DNA of 64,000 nt from Bubalus kerabau (taxonomy: Eukaryota > Chordata > Mammalia > Artiodactyla > Bovidae): positions 40,458,501 to 40,522,500 of the forward strand of contig NC_073643.1 of NCBI RefSeq assembly GCF_029407905.1. Reading direction: 5' to 3'. Within the stretch, counting starts at the first letter, position 1, and every line of letters starts with the position of its first letter. The position numbers and the translations under genes were made by a program. The notes beneath the pieces were generated by a model. The model saw only the letters and a list, made by a program, of their open reading frames with translations, did not search any database and was not told where the DNA came from. Below are positions 23,621-36,700 of the stretch, piece after piece.

Positions 23621-23708
23621 GAAAGGACAGGCTTGAATGGAGAGGGTTTATTCAAGGAAGACGGGCTCTAGGGAATCCGCCTCACACGTCTCTGCTTCTC
23701 CTTTTCAG

Positions 23709-23817
23709 GTGAGTCAGTACACGTTTGCCATGTGCAGTTACCGGGAGAAAAAAGCCGAGCCTCAGGAACTTCTCCAACTGGATGGCTACACCGTGGATTA
23801 CACGGACCCCCAGCCAG
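23709..23817 (+). CDS. CADPS: CADPS exon: central PH-domain strands
   Basis: The 109-nt exon starts after ctccttttcag and ends at ccagccag before GTACCT. It reads [20 protein letters not shown] and on to [12 protein letters not shown], 36 codons plus one base of Gly, so the downstream intron is phase 1. These are the middle strands of the PH domain, ending in the loop before the C-terminal half. The donor GTACCT is weaker than consensus at positions +4 to +6, but the exon keeps the frame on both sides, and the protein match leaves little doubt. Confidence 0.95.
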
Positions 23818-24122
23818 GTACCTGCCCACCTGCTAGGCCGTGAGCCCACAGAACTCTCTCCCTTCCCCCCATGTTGGACACTGACTGACCCAAGTCACTA
23901 GGGCGCCACAGCCACAGTTCACCACCCCCTGGAGGTTCTGTCCTGAATGAAGAAGTGCCGATTCCAGTCCGGGGATTTGTTTTGACTTGGGATCCTCATA
24001 AAACCAAAATGAGAATGTAGTACATTTTTCTTTTATGTAGCTGTGCCCACCTCAAATTTTAATTCCACCCTAGAATGTTCAATAGAAATTCCTGAAAAAG
24101 AAGTCCTACATGTACTCCCATG

Positions 24123-24124
<2 letters not shown>

Positions 24125-24153
<29 letters not shown>

Positions 24154-24172
24154 CTGTGTCTGTGTCTGTGTC
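24125..24172. repeat. (TG)n microsatellite
   Basis: A run of TG dinucleotides passes into TGTGTC repeats at its 3' end. Confidence 0.97.
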
Positions 24173-25792
24173 TTATTCACCGGTGATGTGTGGGCTTGGC
24201 AGGTATTGTGTCTCCTGTCCAGGTAAACCTGCCCTGTAGGTCCACATTTGCTAAGTACAAGTCATGGTTATCTAATAGTACTTGAAAAGAAAGTCTTCTC
24301 TAAACCTTTTTTTTTCCCTCCTAAAAGACACCAGTCCACAGCGTAGACATCCAAACTCAGCCTTATGTAACTAAGAGAACCACACAAATGGTAGTATTTC
24401 TCAGAAGTTCTACATTGCATAAGTTCCACATCCTGCCCTCTCACACCTCTCTCCAAACCCATGTTATCTTTTTCCCAGAAAGAAAAAAAAATGAATAGAA
24501 ATCTGCCTCAAGGAACCTTCAAAATGGGGGGGGGGTGCGAAATCATTTCAGCATATTAATGAGCAACAGGCACCAACAGCCCTCTCCCAGAGAAGTTTAT
24601 TTTTATGCCAAATCTGCACAAGGAAAGCATTTCCAACCATACTGCATTATTTGGCCCAAAACCTTTTTTTCTACTCCCATATTGCTCTTCCACATGCAAC
24701 AAAATACACATAAAGGAAAAACAGAGTCTGAGAGAAGATGGGGCGTTAACCTGAAAAGGTGTAACTGGGAAGACCTCTGGCCCAGTTCACTTGGGAAAGT
24801 TATCGTCTCAGTGGGCGTCAGAATTGCCACCCCTGAGTGCTTTGGACCAGACCTGCCCCCTCAGACCTCCATAGATAATTTGCGTCCTGCCGGAGCATGA
24901 TACAGAGCTGACCACGTAAAATGTGTCAGAACTTTAAAGGCTTGTCCTGGAAATCCCTCCTCGTGAACAGGACCTTGGAGTCTGAGCCAGTTTCACGCAA
25001 CAGCTAGAGCAAAGGATGTGGCCCCTGTATTAAGAAACGAACCCTCGTGGCATTCTGCAGTGGTGTCTTCTCAAATCACGGCATTCCCTTCAGAGAAACA
25101 GTCCCTCTTTCCCAAGACCTCCATTTTAAAGTGGGTAATCAGGGACCCATATGAGAAGGAGAAGCAGCACTATCTTGTGGCACTACCTTAAAGCCAGTTC
25201 CCTTTTCCTTTCCTCTACATGGTAGCATTTGGATTTCACTGCAGTCCACCAAGTGCATAGGACCAGAATTGTCATCTCCTTTTGTAAAGGAAGAAGCAGT
25301 GCTGGGACTTGAGGTCTAACCCATCTCACCCTTTGGCACCTGCAGTAAAACATAGCTGTGTGTACGGCTCTAGTGAAGCTCGAGTTGTTGTCTTCTCACA
25401 CGGTAGCAAGCAGACCTCTCTGCAGCGGGGAGAAGGCTGTTCCATCTACATGCCAAAGGAGTGGCTGTGCACGTACATTGTCAAAGCCTCTCTTCTTTTT
25501 CTTCACATTGATCCCCTGGGATATAATTTATAAATTCCTTTACCAAGGATGTAAATGGAAAGCAGAGTGATTATGTTCTTGAGAATAAAGCAGAGTCTTC
25601 TCTGCCTTTCTGTGTGCCAAGTCCTAGTTATTTTCAAAGCAACGTTTGATTGAAAATGGAGATTCAGATTCTCCCAATTGTCATGGGAAAAATCTAACCT
25701 AGAATTTTTTAAAGAGTGATTGTGAAAAAGAATAGTTCCTGAACCCTAAACCTAACCAAGAACCAGAATCCTCCGGTTCAGATAAGCACTCT

Positions 25793-25977
25793 GTGGACTT
25801 CCCTGGTGTCCAGTAGTCAAGACTTCGCCTTTCAGTGCACATTTGACCCCTGGTCAGGGAGCTAAGATGCCACATGCTTTGTAACTTAAAAAAAAAGAAA
25901 ATCAGAAGCGATGGTGTAACAAATTCAATAAAGACTTAAAAATGGCCCACATCAGTCACTTACTAAATAATAAATAA
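25793..25977 (+). repeat. tRNA-derived SINE, CHR type
   Basis: 'gtggacttccctggtgtccagtagtcaagacttcgcc' and 'caataaagacttaaaaatggcccac' match the family. Perfect 11-bp duplications 'ataagcactct' lie at 25782-25792 and 25978-25988. Confidence 0.95.
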
Positions 25978-27088
25978 ATAAGCACTCTAGGAGATTCTTT
26001 TGGACATTAAAGTTTGCAGCTGAAGATCAGGGTAATTACTACACAATTTGGCAAGTGTCCTCAGAGGTTTGAGAAGTCTTCCCCTACTGCTGCCTGAAAG
26101 GTGAGTGTGCACTTGAAGCAGGACCTCTGGGTCCATCTGTCCTTCTCCTCTTGCCTTTATTCTGGTTGTCAATGGAACCAACTGGTGGAGATGGGGCAGG
26201 TAGCCTCATAGCATAGACATCCTTGCCTTTGTACCAGCCTGGGATGCAGCAGTCACCCAAATCTAAGCATTGGCTCTAAATCAACTCTTCCAGTATAGGG
26301 TCCTTTAAAAGTTGGTTTGGGGAGTTGGTAAATAACTGTAAGTAGTTTTTACATTTAGGCTCTTCATTTTAATCTAAAAATGAAACTGCTTCTCTTTCTC
26401 TTTCCCTGGGTATGGTTCAAAGAGTATGCAACAATCTCTCAGTTCCTATTAGATGAAATAAAGAAGTCTTCAAATAAGAGGATATTCATTTGAAATAATT
26501 CAGTGGCACAATTTCAAGGACTAAATTAAATCTTTGACAACTTTACCACCCTAAATAGACTGTGTCCATGTGTGTGGTTGAAACAGCAATCCCCGGCCAG
26601 GGAACTGGCGAACATTCCTTGCCTGGTCTGCCTCCATCTATTCCCAGACATGTCCTCTTGTTCCTGAAGGTCAGTCCCTGTGGGATGTTCGCTGGAGAGC
26701 CCGGGCATTATCATACCTTGCATTTTGCAGATTCCTTCCCCAGGATCTGCTGCCTTGCTTAAGAATGCTGCCTGGGAGCACATGTTGGCGTTCACGTTGT
26801 CTTCTTCCTTGGTTTTCTTCGAGCTAGTTGCTCTGCTTTCTCCTCATTCTCATTGGTGTGTCCTTGGTCTCCCGGGCTTTCTGGAAAAGCTCTGTTGCTC
26901 TTCACTGCTGTCGCTGTCATTGCTTCTCCTGCTTTACCTGTTTCTCTTTGCCTCACTCACCCCATGGTTAGGCTCCACTCTGTTGTCAATAACTCATCCT
27001 CTAAGAGCAACTGGGGGCCGCAACGAGTCAGACACGACTGAGCGACTGAGTACATGAGCACATGTACATCCTTTGTAAGGCTTTTGGG

Positions 27089-27218
27089 CTGCTAAGTTGC
27101 TAAGTCGCTTCAGTCGTGTCCGACTCTGTGCGACCCCAGAGACGACAGCCCACCAGGCTCCCCCGTCCCTGGGATTCTCCAGGCAAGAACACTGGAGTGG
27201 GTTGCCATTTCCTTCTCC
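27089..27218 (-). repeat. Bov-A monomer SINE, antisense
   Basis: 'gctgctaagttgctaagtcgcttcagtcgtgtccgactctgtgcgacccc' to 'gagtgggttgccatttccttctcc' is one Bov-A unit in reverse. One-mismatch 12-bp duplications ('aaggcttttggg' at 27077-27088, 'aaggctgttggg' at 27219-27230) flank it. Confidence 0.93.
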
Positions 27219-28199
27219 AAGGCTGTTGGGAGGAGTCCGTAAAAATCTCAACACTTCTTAGCATCTGTGCCCCTCTACCTCTCTCCTTCCTGAGTCAGCC
27301 CCATGAAAGGACTTTCTGACAGTAGCTCCAAGAACGCAATGTCCCTGTTCTGAGCTTCAGGCCCTGGCAAATGGGAGGTGGTGGGGCAGGGGGAAGGTCC
27401 CGCCCAGTGATGGCTGGCCTGGAGTTCACCTGCCCTGTCACAGTGCCTTATCCCAGGGGTGGCCATTAGACTAGACTGCAGAAGCTCTACTGAACCCAGT
27501 CTTTTCTTTTAGCTCCTTGGTACCCACTTTTCAGAGCTTAAAGCATTCCTCAAAGCTCTTCTTCCTTTCTCTCTCTGCAGAATTTTCCTTCTTACGATGC
27601 TGTCCATCCATTTCATCAGGTTTTCCCAGCTTGCTCACTGTATACCATCCTATCCAAATCACACATTTTAAAGCTCTCTGTAAGAAAAGAACCAAAATAA
27701 TGCTTCATAATCACAGCCACAAAAAATATTTTATTAAAATTGCTGTACCCCTCAACTCTTCATATAAAAAATATGCTCTTTATTGTTCTATAATCCCTGG
27801 CAACTGTAAGTGCAAAATTATTAACACATACCCATTCTTATGAAGTAGACATTTGAATTAATATTGTCGACACACTAGATAATTCTTAACATCACCAGAA
27901 ATCTTACCCGAGGCAAATGTCAAATGGGTTGGCAATCGGGCCCTGTTGGTTTAGGGATTCTAACTACTCCACTTACTCCCCTTTCACCTTTAAAGAGGTA
28001 GGTTGAGGGTAGACAAATGGTGAGGAAACTGGTGAAGATATGAAGCTTTGTTTAACGACAGAGAGTCCCAGTCACCCCACAATTATGGGCTTTTGGAATA
28101 TGTTGACAGACGCAATGTAGCTCTGCCTTGAGCCCAGAGAGAGGCCTCTTTTGCCAACTTCTCTCTAAAGTTTGGCCTAGAGAACTGCTTATGGGACAG

Positions 28200-29000
28200 A
28201 ATGGGTCTGTAGGGCATTCATTCATCCAACTTGTGTTTGTTGAGCACTCACTCTCTGCATGCACAGTGCTGGGTACCAGGATGCAGCAGGGAACAAAAGA
28301 GACAAAAACTCTCTGCCTTAGGAAGTAAATCATATACTTTTTTAGAGGTGGTAAGAGCTTTGGAGCAAAAGAATGCAAGAGAAGAGAGGTAAGGAGAGGT
28401 GAAGGTCAGGGAAGGCCCGAACAAGCATGTGATGTCTGAGCAAAGACCTGAAAGAGGCGAGGCTGTGACTCGTGAAAATAACTGGAGGAACAGTCCTAGG
28501 CACAGGCAGAAGCACTGTGCAAAGGTCCTGAGGCGAGAACACACCTGGGGTGTTGAGGGAGCGGCAGGAGGCTACACGGCTGCGTGAACTGGTGCATACA
28601 CGTGCACATAGTAAGAGAAGTGGGTGGGAGCAGTGGGGGCTCAGTTCACATGGGGCCTGGAGGGCCTTGGCAGAACCTAGACTTTTCTTCTAAGTGAAAT
28701 GCGGAGCTACTGGTAGGTTTTAAGCAAAGGGATGGCACAACCTGACTCTTGGGCTACACCAGTCACCCTGGCTCCCATCTGGAGGGTCAAGTATAGAGAG
28801 TGAGGGTGGAGGCAGATGGATCAGATAGGAGGCTACTAGAATAATCCAGGTGAGAGATGAATGTGGGTGAATTCAGAGTGGCAGCCCTGGAGAAGGAAGA
28901 AGAGGTCAAATTCTGTTGTAATGTCCTGAAAGTAGAGTCTTCAGAATTTCATTGGAATGGGCAGTGAGAGAAAAATCAGGAGTCCGAAAGCTCCCTGAGG
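28200..29000 (-). repeat. Long L2 LINE 3' region, antisense
   Basis: The order of phrases follows antisense L2: 'tgttgagcactc...gcacagtgctgggtacc', 'aacaaaagagacaaaaactctctgcc', 'ggtcagggaaggcc', 'actgtgcaaaggtcctgaggcg', 'gggcctggagggccttgg' and 'ataggaggctactagaataatccaggtgagagatg'. It stops about 350 bases before the exon at 29346. Confidence 0.75.
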
Positions 29001-29345
29001 TTGTGGACTTGAGAGGCGGGGTCAAGAGGCATTTCTCTTGTTGTCATTTGGCTTGTTTTTAAAAATGAGGAAAGTAATAGAATGTTTATAGATGGATACT
29101 TACCTTGCCATTAGGCAGTTCATTTGACGACTCTGTCCCCAATAAGACAAAGGTGGCAGGAGACAACAGCCATGCTCAAATGCCTCTTGGACATCATGGT
29201 ATCAGACTAGCTATCCTATAGTTAGATAAACAGATGCACCTCTTTTCTCCAGCCCAAGGAAAAGCATAGAGACTGCCGCTCAGAGCTTAGTCCTGCTGAG
29301 AACATTGCAGCTCAACTTAGTAGTCTTTCTTCCCTTTTAATCCAG

Positions 29346-29558
29346 GTTTGGAGGGTGGCCGAGCCTTCTTCAACGCAGTCAAAGAAGGAGACACCGTGAT
29401 ATTTGCAAGTGATGATGAGCAAGATCGCATTCTCTGGGTCCAAGCCATGTATCGGGCCACTGGGCAGTCACACAAGCCTGTGCCCCCAACCCAAGTCCAG
29501 AAACTAAACGCCAAGGGAGGGAATGTGCCTCAGCTGGATGCCCCTATCTCCCAATTTT
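29346..29558 (+). CDS. CADPS: CADPS exon: C-terminal PH helix and start of the PH-MUN linker
   Basis: The 213-nt exon lies between tccag and the donor GTAAGT (ccaatttt|gtaagt). It completes a Gly codon and then reads [20 protein letters not shown] onward; the PH C-terminal helix is [13 protein letters not shown] with the near-invariant PH tryptophan. Then comes a Pro/Gln/Lys-rich linker, [20 protein letters not shown], ending in QLDAPISQF plus the first base of a Tyr codon (phase 1). All reading-frame joins to the exon at 42478 are consistent. An open frame extends upstream to 29348 only because the splice junction falls there. Confidence 0.96.
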
Positions 29559-30439
29559 GTAAGTAAATATGCCATTTGTTAAAACTAGTTCTGTAGAGTA
29601 AAGTCAGTCTTCGAAAGTTGAATTAGAAAGTCTAGTTGCTTTCATATTAAGGATGCTCAAAATCATGTTTGCCTTAAAAAAAAAAACAACAAACAGTAAA
29701 TTCAGAGGGGAAGAGTTGGGACAAAAATGTTAGATAAAAGTAATTTTAAAGTGCAATACTTGACAATCCCCTCCTCCAGGACTAAACAAAGAAAAATATG
29801 TTTCAGGTGGATTTTTCTCTCTTTGTTTTGATGAAAGTTTAGAATTCACAGCCAAACAGGTATTTGTTTGAGTCCTTCAAATATAGTAGATTATGTATGT
29901 CCTTGCCTCATTTCTTCCTATTAAAATTAACTTTAAAATAGAGCTTAATTTGAAATAAATTTTAATATGCAACTTAGAACCATTTAAAAATAAATGATGA
30001 CATTATCACATGCAGTAGGGAGGGTCGGGGGGGACACAGGAACACACACAAGAAAACAACACGGTATCTAAAATCCCATTCTGAGCTAAAATACCAGAAC
30101 CCAGAAATGAAATCATCTCCTTAAACAGTCCCAGTTCATATTCCAGTCTCTTCCCCTCTATAGGTTAGCATCAGGTTTAATTTCTGGCCCTTTCACCATG
30201 CCGTCTTGCTACCAAGATAATTTTGATCTTGGAACAGTTTAGATGCACAGGGTAAGATGAAGGACAGCATGCCCTTGCAGATATTTGTTGAAACAAGGAA
30301 AATGGAAACCCTGGAAACATAAAGCACCAAATTCATTTTAGTTACAAGCATTCACCCTAAGTAGAGATGTCTGCCATGTCCTGAATACACGTCAGTTAGG
30401 AAGAGCTCAGGCACACATCAGTTTTCAGCAATGATCATG

Positions 30440-30610
30440 GTGGGTCTTGTCTTTAGCATGGCACCTCCTCATTCAGTGTAGTTCACTGAGCAACTGTCTA
30501 GGTGATGAGACATGTTGATGAGGAAGACAAGGAGATCCCTGTTCTCAGGATACCTCCAGCCCAGTGGGGAAGTCGAGGCAGTAAAGCAAGTTAAAACAAT
30601 ATATATATAG
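30440..30610 (-). repeat. Possible L2 fragment
   Basis: 'gacaaggagatccctgttctcaggatacctccagcccagtggggaagtcgaggc' resembles antisense L2. Confidence 0.4.
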
Positions 30611-33600
30611 TAAGATAGTTTCACACACTGAGAAACACCATAAAGAATGTCATGCATTGGTGAATGAGTAAGGAGAGGAAATATAACACAGATGATCTGA
30701 GCTTAAGCCCAAATGATAGGAAATTACCCCCACAGACATCTGTGGGAAAAGAATTGCAGCAAAAGGGAAAGCAAGTGTGAAAGTCCCTCATCGGAAACTT
30801 GACCTTGAACCCAGTGCTTTCACACAGTCTCTCCCCAGTTGCTCTTAAAACATGGACCACATGATTCTTTCGCTATAGCAACTAAGTAGAGGTAATTCCC
30901 TTTTCGATAAATTCCACTGCCATGTCTGTTTCCATTTAACCAGACTGTGTTCTTAAATCTTGTTACACCTTTGCTGGTGGGGAAGCATTCTTGTTGGATG
31001 ACAAATACTACCCATCAGGTGCTCCCAGGGATTCTTGTCCTGTACTGATGGGTTTTTTTTTTTTAAAGGAAGATGCTTTCCCTGTGGGACAGTGTAAATA
31101 ATCACACAATCATGTGGGTTTCCACACAGAAAACCCTAAACAAATAAGAGATCGAGGAAGGGCTCAGGGGAGGAGGGACAGCCCTTCTGACCATGACCAC
31201 CACCAAGTTTCCTACTCTTTTTTCCTGTAACATTTGTGACACTGAGAAAGAAAAGAAGCATCTCTTTGTAAATGGTTTACTCATTAGTTGAAATAAAACA
31301 TCCCCAATATTAACTTAATTATAAAAGTTCCTCTGTAATGGAATCCCTTCTTTCACCTGGCCTAACAGCCTCCTTATAAATGAATTTTGAAACAACACAT
31401 CCTATCATATCCCTCTGAGATGGAATTATCTCTGTATGAGGAAACAAAAATGCCTAATTATGATCACCATCTAAATCAACCTCATAAAACATGTATCACA
31501 GGTGATATTTGGAAAATCTCAGTTTTATTTCCAAATAATTTCCATTTCTTCTGAAGTCATTTCACCTTACATTCAGTGTCTCTGTTCTGTCGTCTCCCCA
31601 GATTAAGAAGTTAGTACTTGGTTCGTGATCAGCCCACTTTTTTCTCTCTAGTATAGGAAAGAGAATGGAAATTCAGGGGTAAAATGAAATGGAGAGCAGA
31701 CACAGATTCTATAAAGGCGATGACTGAAAGGCTGTTGAAGGGGATGGATGCCTCTTTATGGAAATACATTAGGGCTCTTGATTTAGAGTTTCCTCTGTGG
31801 GTAGGATTCATTTAGCTATGAAATTAGAATCTGGTCAGTAGGCATCAGCTAGAAGATTTTTTTGTATGCACACAAGGTTGATATATGTTACTATCCTAGC
31901 TGACAGAGGAAGCTTTTATTAAACAGAGCATCCAAAGCAGAATTCTAAGAGTTAAAATTTGGGGATGAGGATAAGTAGTATCATCCCTCAAGAGCATGTG
32001 AGGCAGGCTGGGAGGTGAGTGAGAAGGTCAGGGGTGTCATGCCCCTGGGATTTATCAGTACCTGCTACCGGAGCCACCCTTCTCTATTACCTCCTCATCT
32101 CTGCCTAGGAACAGAAGGTCTCTAGAGAGTATGAGGCATACCCCTCCTACCAGGCTCTGTAAGAAGGCCACTGCTTTCAGCCATGCAGATTGTGCCCTTC
32201 AGGAGGCTCTTTTCCCACAGACAAAAGTGTGAACGGTGCCTCTTGAGTTGTGCAGTGCCCGCTTTGCACAACTGTATGCTTCTGACCCCGCAGTCAGTGA
32301 CACTCCTTACATGGAGCTTCAACACACTAGCGTTAAGCCCAGTAATCCCGTAGTTACTTTACTACCCCTGAAGCAGAGCCTCAACTACTCCAGACTTTTA
32401 CCTATTGCTTGTGTAGGCACTTAATGAAAACTGTGGCCAGAGTACCAGAAAGTGAGGCTCTGTTCCCATACTTTAGAAACGAGCATCGTAATCTAGCCAG
32501 TATTTAACTCACCCAAACTTCTGTATCTGATCCCCAGTCATTTCCAGTCAAGAGTATATGAAACCCACAAGAAAGATCCAAGAATTTTGTATTCTGTGGT
32601 GTCACTGAGTAGGTGTTCGAAACGACCCAAACATTGCTGAGAGTGGGGGGTATATCATACTGAGCGGAGTCTGCCATAGAGTGAAGGTTCCGTAACAGTT
32701 ACTGCAAAGCTGCATTTAAACCTTTAAATTCAAACCCTCACTATTAAACAGATTAGATTTATACTTAACTAAGTCAGATTTAGTGTTTATTCATACTTAG
32801 AATCCTAACTAGCTCATCCAAATTTGCCAAAACTTACCTTATCCCAGCAATTAAAGTCCTGTGTCCCAGAAACTGTTTAGTCCTGGGCAAACTGCGACAA
32901 ACTGGTTACCTAGTACTGCAAAGCAAGATTACAGAAAAATGAAAAACAATCACAGCATAGTGAGAAATAGCAAGTGTTGACTCTTCGCTGACATTTGCTT
33001 CCCAGTCTATACCTCGGTTTATTTTGTCACATCACAAACATTGTCAGTCACAGACTCTCTAACAAAAGGAGTAAATACAATCAAGTATTGCATTTTAAAA
33101 AGATTTCCTTGACTTCCAAAAGGTAAGGATCATTGTTAAATACTTGATTCCGTGCACATCTCATTAAATCCCTGGTTTCGAAGATTACTCAAAGTAGCTG
33201 CCATCCTTGCAAGTGAATGATGAAGAAACTTTTTAATGAGTTTAACTTTGTAATCACTGTGTTAGTATTTACATGCCAAAGGGAAGCTAACAGAAAAATG
33301 CAAGCAGTTTTTTGGATAGAGAAAAATAAACACTCCAGTCTTGTCATGTCGCTGTCTGCTCAAGGGAAATTTGAAAATGGAACATTTTACAGTTTGGGAT
33401 ACTTGACTGTATCATGAGTTTATTTGGGTCTTTCTAAATTCAGTTTGACAGACTTCTGGGTGCAGATTTTACTTCTTTTACAACTTCAGAAGTTCGATTT
33501 CAAAATGAAAAGACACGTCTAAGAGTGGAGTGGAGTATTTGTATGGAATGGGGAAAACTGGGAAAAAATAGATCCTGCTATTCATGAGTTTCTATGTGAC

Positions 33601-33690
33601 TCTACAATAATTTGGGGAGGATTCCACCAAACTTTACAACTTTTTTGTTCTTTTGTGGTTTCTTTGGTGTGTGTTATTGTTGATTTAATT

Positions 33691-33724
33691 TTCTCTCTCT
33701 CTCTCTTTTTTTTTTTTTTTTTTT
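33691..33724. repeat. (CT)n followed by poly(T)
   Basis: Seven CT units are followed by about 19 T, an uninterrupted pyrimidine tract of 34 bases. Confidence 0.95.
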
Positions 33725-36700
33725 GGTTAAAACTTAAAAAAATTGTCAGTACTTACCTATACAACTTTTTACAACAAATAATTTTCCATTTTCTTAAGGC
33801 AAATGTTGCTTACTTTGGAAATGACATCCAAATCTATAATTGAGTGTTGCCACAATTTGTTATACCAAGTGGCCTCTCACTGAAATACCTGACCCCTGTC
33901 CAGTGTGTGTTAGAGGAACAGTGAAGACCAGTACCTCTGTTCTCAAGACTGGGAGGGGAGTGGGAATTTTAAGCTTTGCGATTTGGTCAATGATTATTTG
34001 ATATGTCACTTGCAATGAGTCTCATATTAATGTCTGTTTCTCAACTAATAAATGTTAATCACATCATAAATCCCTAAAGTTGGATGTTTTTGAGAATTGT
34101 TCTAGTTTTGCTACCACCTGAACAGCCTTCAGCAGTTAGGGGGACCTTGGTTACTGTTGGTTTGGGGTGGGGGTTGGCTTTGGTTTTCTTGTTTTTTGTT
34201 TTGTTTCATTTAAGTTTTCTTGTTCAATCTTTGCTCGAACCCAAGAACTTTAGCTGCTAGGTTAGAGCTCCTGTCTGCTTTCCTGAGCCTTGTTGCTAGT
34301 CTTTATGTTATTCTGGTTTGTTCCTTCTTACCCTGCTAACTTCTAGCTGGACTGAAGGGTAAGTGTTCCCCTATAGCTAGCACAGCTCAGATAATCAGAC
34401 TAGATTATCTGACACCTGCAATGTGCTTCCTCCCTCTCCTCTGAAATCTTCCTCATGTCTAGACTTTGTAGTAAAACTTTTTATGTAATTTTCCTGACCT
34501 TAGGTTGGAAATGTAAGCTTCCATACTGGAACTAGGATGCATGTGATGTGTGCATAATTGCCTCCTCTCCTTGGCTTTCATATTGGCATCAAATGATCCT
34601 CTGAGTAAAGCCAACCATTAACATCTCCTATTTTTTTTTAATTCCAAGAATATTAATGAACATCACAACGAAATGGCAAAGAATGCCTTCGTTTCATGGA
34701 ATTCACAGCTACCTGACTGCTTAATGCCTGAAAACAGATCATTTTGCACTCTGATGATGTGTTGTTGTTGTTGTTTTTCCTTTCCCATTCCAAAGGTTAG
34801 AATGGTCAGAGAACCAATGGTGTGGTAACCATGGATACCTTAACGAACAGAAAGGTGGGCTAGGAAACCCAAAGGTGGTAACTGAGTAAGACTCCAAGAA
34901 ATTGCAGAACACAATTAATAAAGTAAATGCATTATTTGAACATGAAAGAATTCATTCTGCCTAAATTGAGGGTGTACTCTAAAACCCAATAGAGGTTAAT
35001 TTTGAAAAGAGAGATAGAATACATGCAGCTACCACACACAAAAGCAAGAAATTGAGGACACAATTGAAATCATGTGATTTATTCACAGAAGCTTCAGATT
35101 CACAATCTCACAATGTCATGGAGGGTTTAGACCTCTGGTCTCAAATCTCTCTCCACTGCTCTCCCAAGAACAATGACAACAATAACGTTTTTTACATCAT
35201 TTGTATTTGTATTCATTTTTCTAAAAATACACCTGTAAGAGAAAAAAAGAAACTTTAAAACTTAGAAAAATCATTCTCTTCACTATTTATTACTAAAACA
35301 GAGTATACAGTTCCTTTATTCATAGAGGAAAAAGTCAGTCACCAAAAATGTGTTAAGGGAAAACTTGACATTAGAGGGAGCTAGAAAAATTGGTCAAGAG
35401 AGCAGGCAAATATGTACTCAAATATTCTGAACGCTCACTTAGAAGCTGTAGGTCACATCATTTCTCCTGACCATTTAATAATAGTCCTTGATTCTTTTCG
35501 TTTCTTAATTTTGCTTTCCCCCTCCTTTCTTTTCTTTTTTTCTTTTCTTTTGCATAAATGTACCCCTGGCTAGCAGACAGATTTTTTTTTTAACCACTCC
35601 AAGCAGATACTTAATTCTTAATTTAACTTTCCTTCCTTTACATGTCTGATGAGGCATTTTTAAAAGCTTACTGAAGAATGTGAACTTGGTGAAAATTTAG
35701 GATTTTGCTATACTTAAAAAAATCTACAAGATGGATGAATAGATGACTGAGTGAATTTTTTTCTAGTCAAACTACATGTATTTGCCCAACAACACATTGA
35801 TATCCTAATAGACTTACAAATAGTCATTTGCCTAATTCCTTTCTAGAGTTTTGTCTGAGGAGATTTTTTGCTATATCTTCTTATATTGTCAACTTGCAGT
35901 TACTACATTGCAGGAATGCAACATCAGAGAATGAATTCAGTATTAACTTGCATGACCCCAAACCACACTATAAATCACATTTCTTCTCTCCATAAAGTAT
36001 ATGACTTTTTAAAAGAATAGACTCTCACAGTAAGGTCCAAAATTTTCCAAATACTGTGGTAGGCTCTCAATAGATCATACTAAATGAAGGGTCACTTCTT
36101 TGTTACCTACTTCAGGCACATCTAACGTATTGTTCACTAATCAACTGTTTTCATTACCTATAGTGACTTATAGGAGACATTATTAGTCAACTCTCGAAAA
36201 TTTGTGTTAGCTCATGCTGCAGTGCCATAAAAAATATTATCAAGTACTCAGTAAATTGTAAGTAAAGCAGGGAAAATTACAGATCACTTATTTGTTTCCT
36301 GATCACTGACAAAAATCTCTGATGATTTTTATTCAAAGCATTTGCATTATGAAGAATCACAAAAATGAACATTGAAATAAGCATCACATGTTTATCCCCG
36401 TGGTTGTCCTGTCAGTGATTTCTGCAAAATGCAGTGTGGCCCTTAATAGCTTCTGAGGAAGCCTTTTGGTGTTGGCCATGCAAGTTAGCTTGACTGAGTC
36501 AAAGGGACCATGAAAGAATTAAGTTGTTTCTCAAGGGCAGCAGGCAGGGGAGGACCAGTCTTTTGCTTGCTGTGCAGAGCTCAGGCAGGGAGCAACATCC
36601 CCTGGTTATTACTTGATCAGGCCAAGAAAAACTCTTCTAGAAAAGTCTATAAACAGCCAGCTGCCATCAATCATTGTCATTTCTTTATTTCATGTCTTCT

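Larger units (their letters stand above)
14364..23708 (+). other. CADPS: CADPS intron, phase 0, 9.3 kb
   Basis: It contains two forward Bov-tA, one forward CHR-type SINE, one Bov-A2, one reverse Bov-tA and one reverse BovB 3' fragment (listed separately). I see nothing identifiable in 14665-15500, 15940-16250, 16430-18130, 18850-19250, 19420-20180, 21340-21940 and 22320-23380, apart from a faint L1-like stretch at 20855-21075. Confidence 0.85.
23818..29345 (+). other. CADPS: CADPS intron, phase 1, 5.5 kb
   Basis: It holds a TG microsatellite (24125), a CHR-type SINE (25793), a reverse Bov-A monomer (27089) and a long antisense L2 copy (28200-29000). At 23820-24120, 24180-25790, 25990-27010 and 27230-28200 I see no gene; 27014-27056 resembles the end of a Bov-A unit. 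Confidence 0.85.
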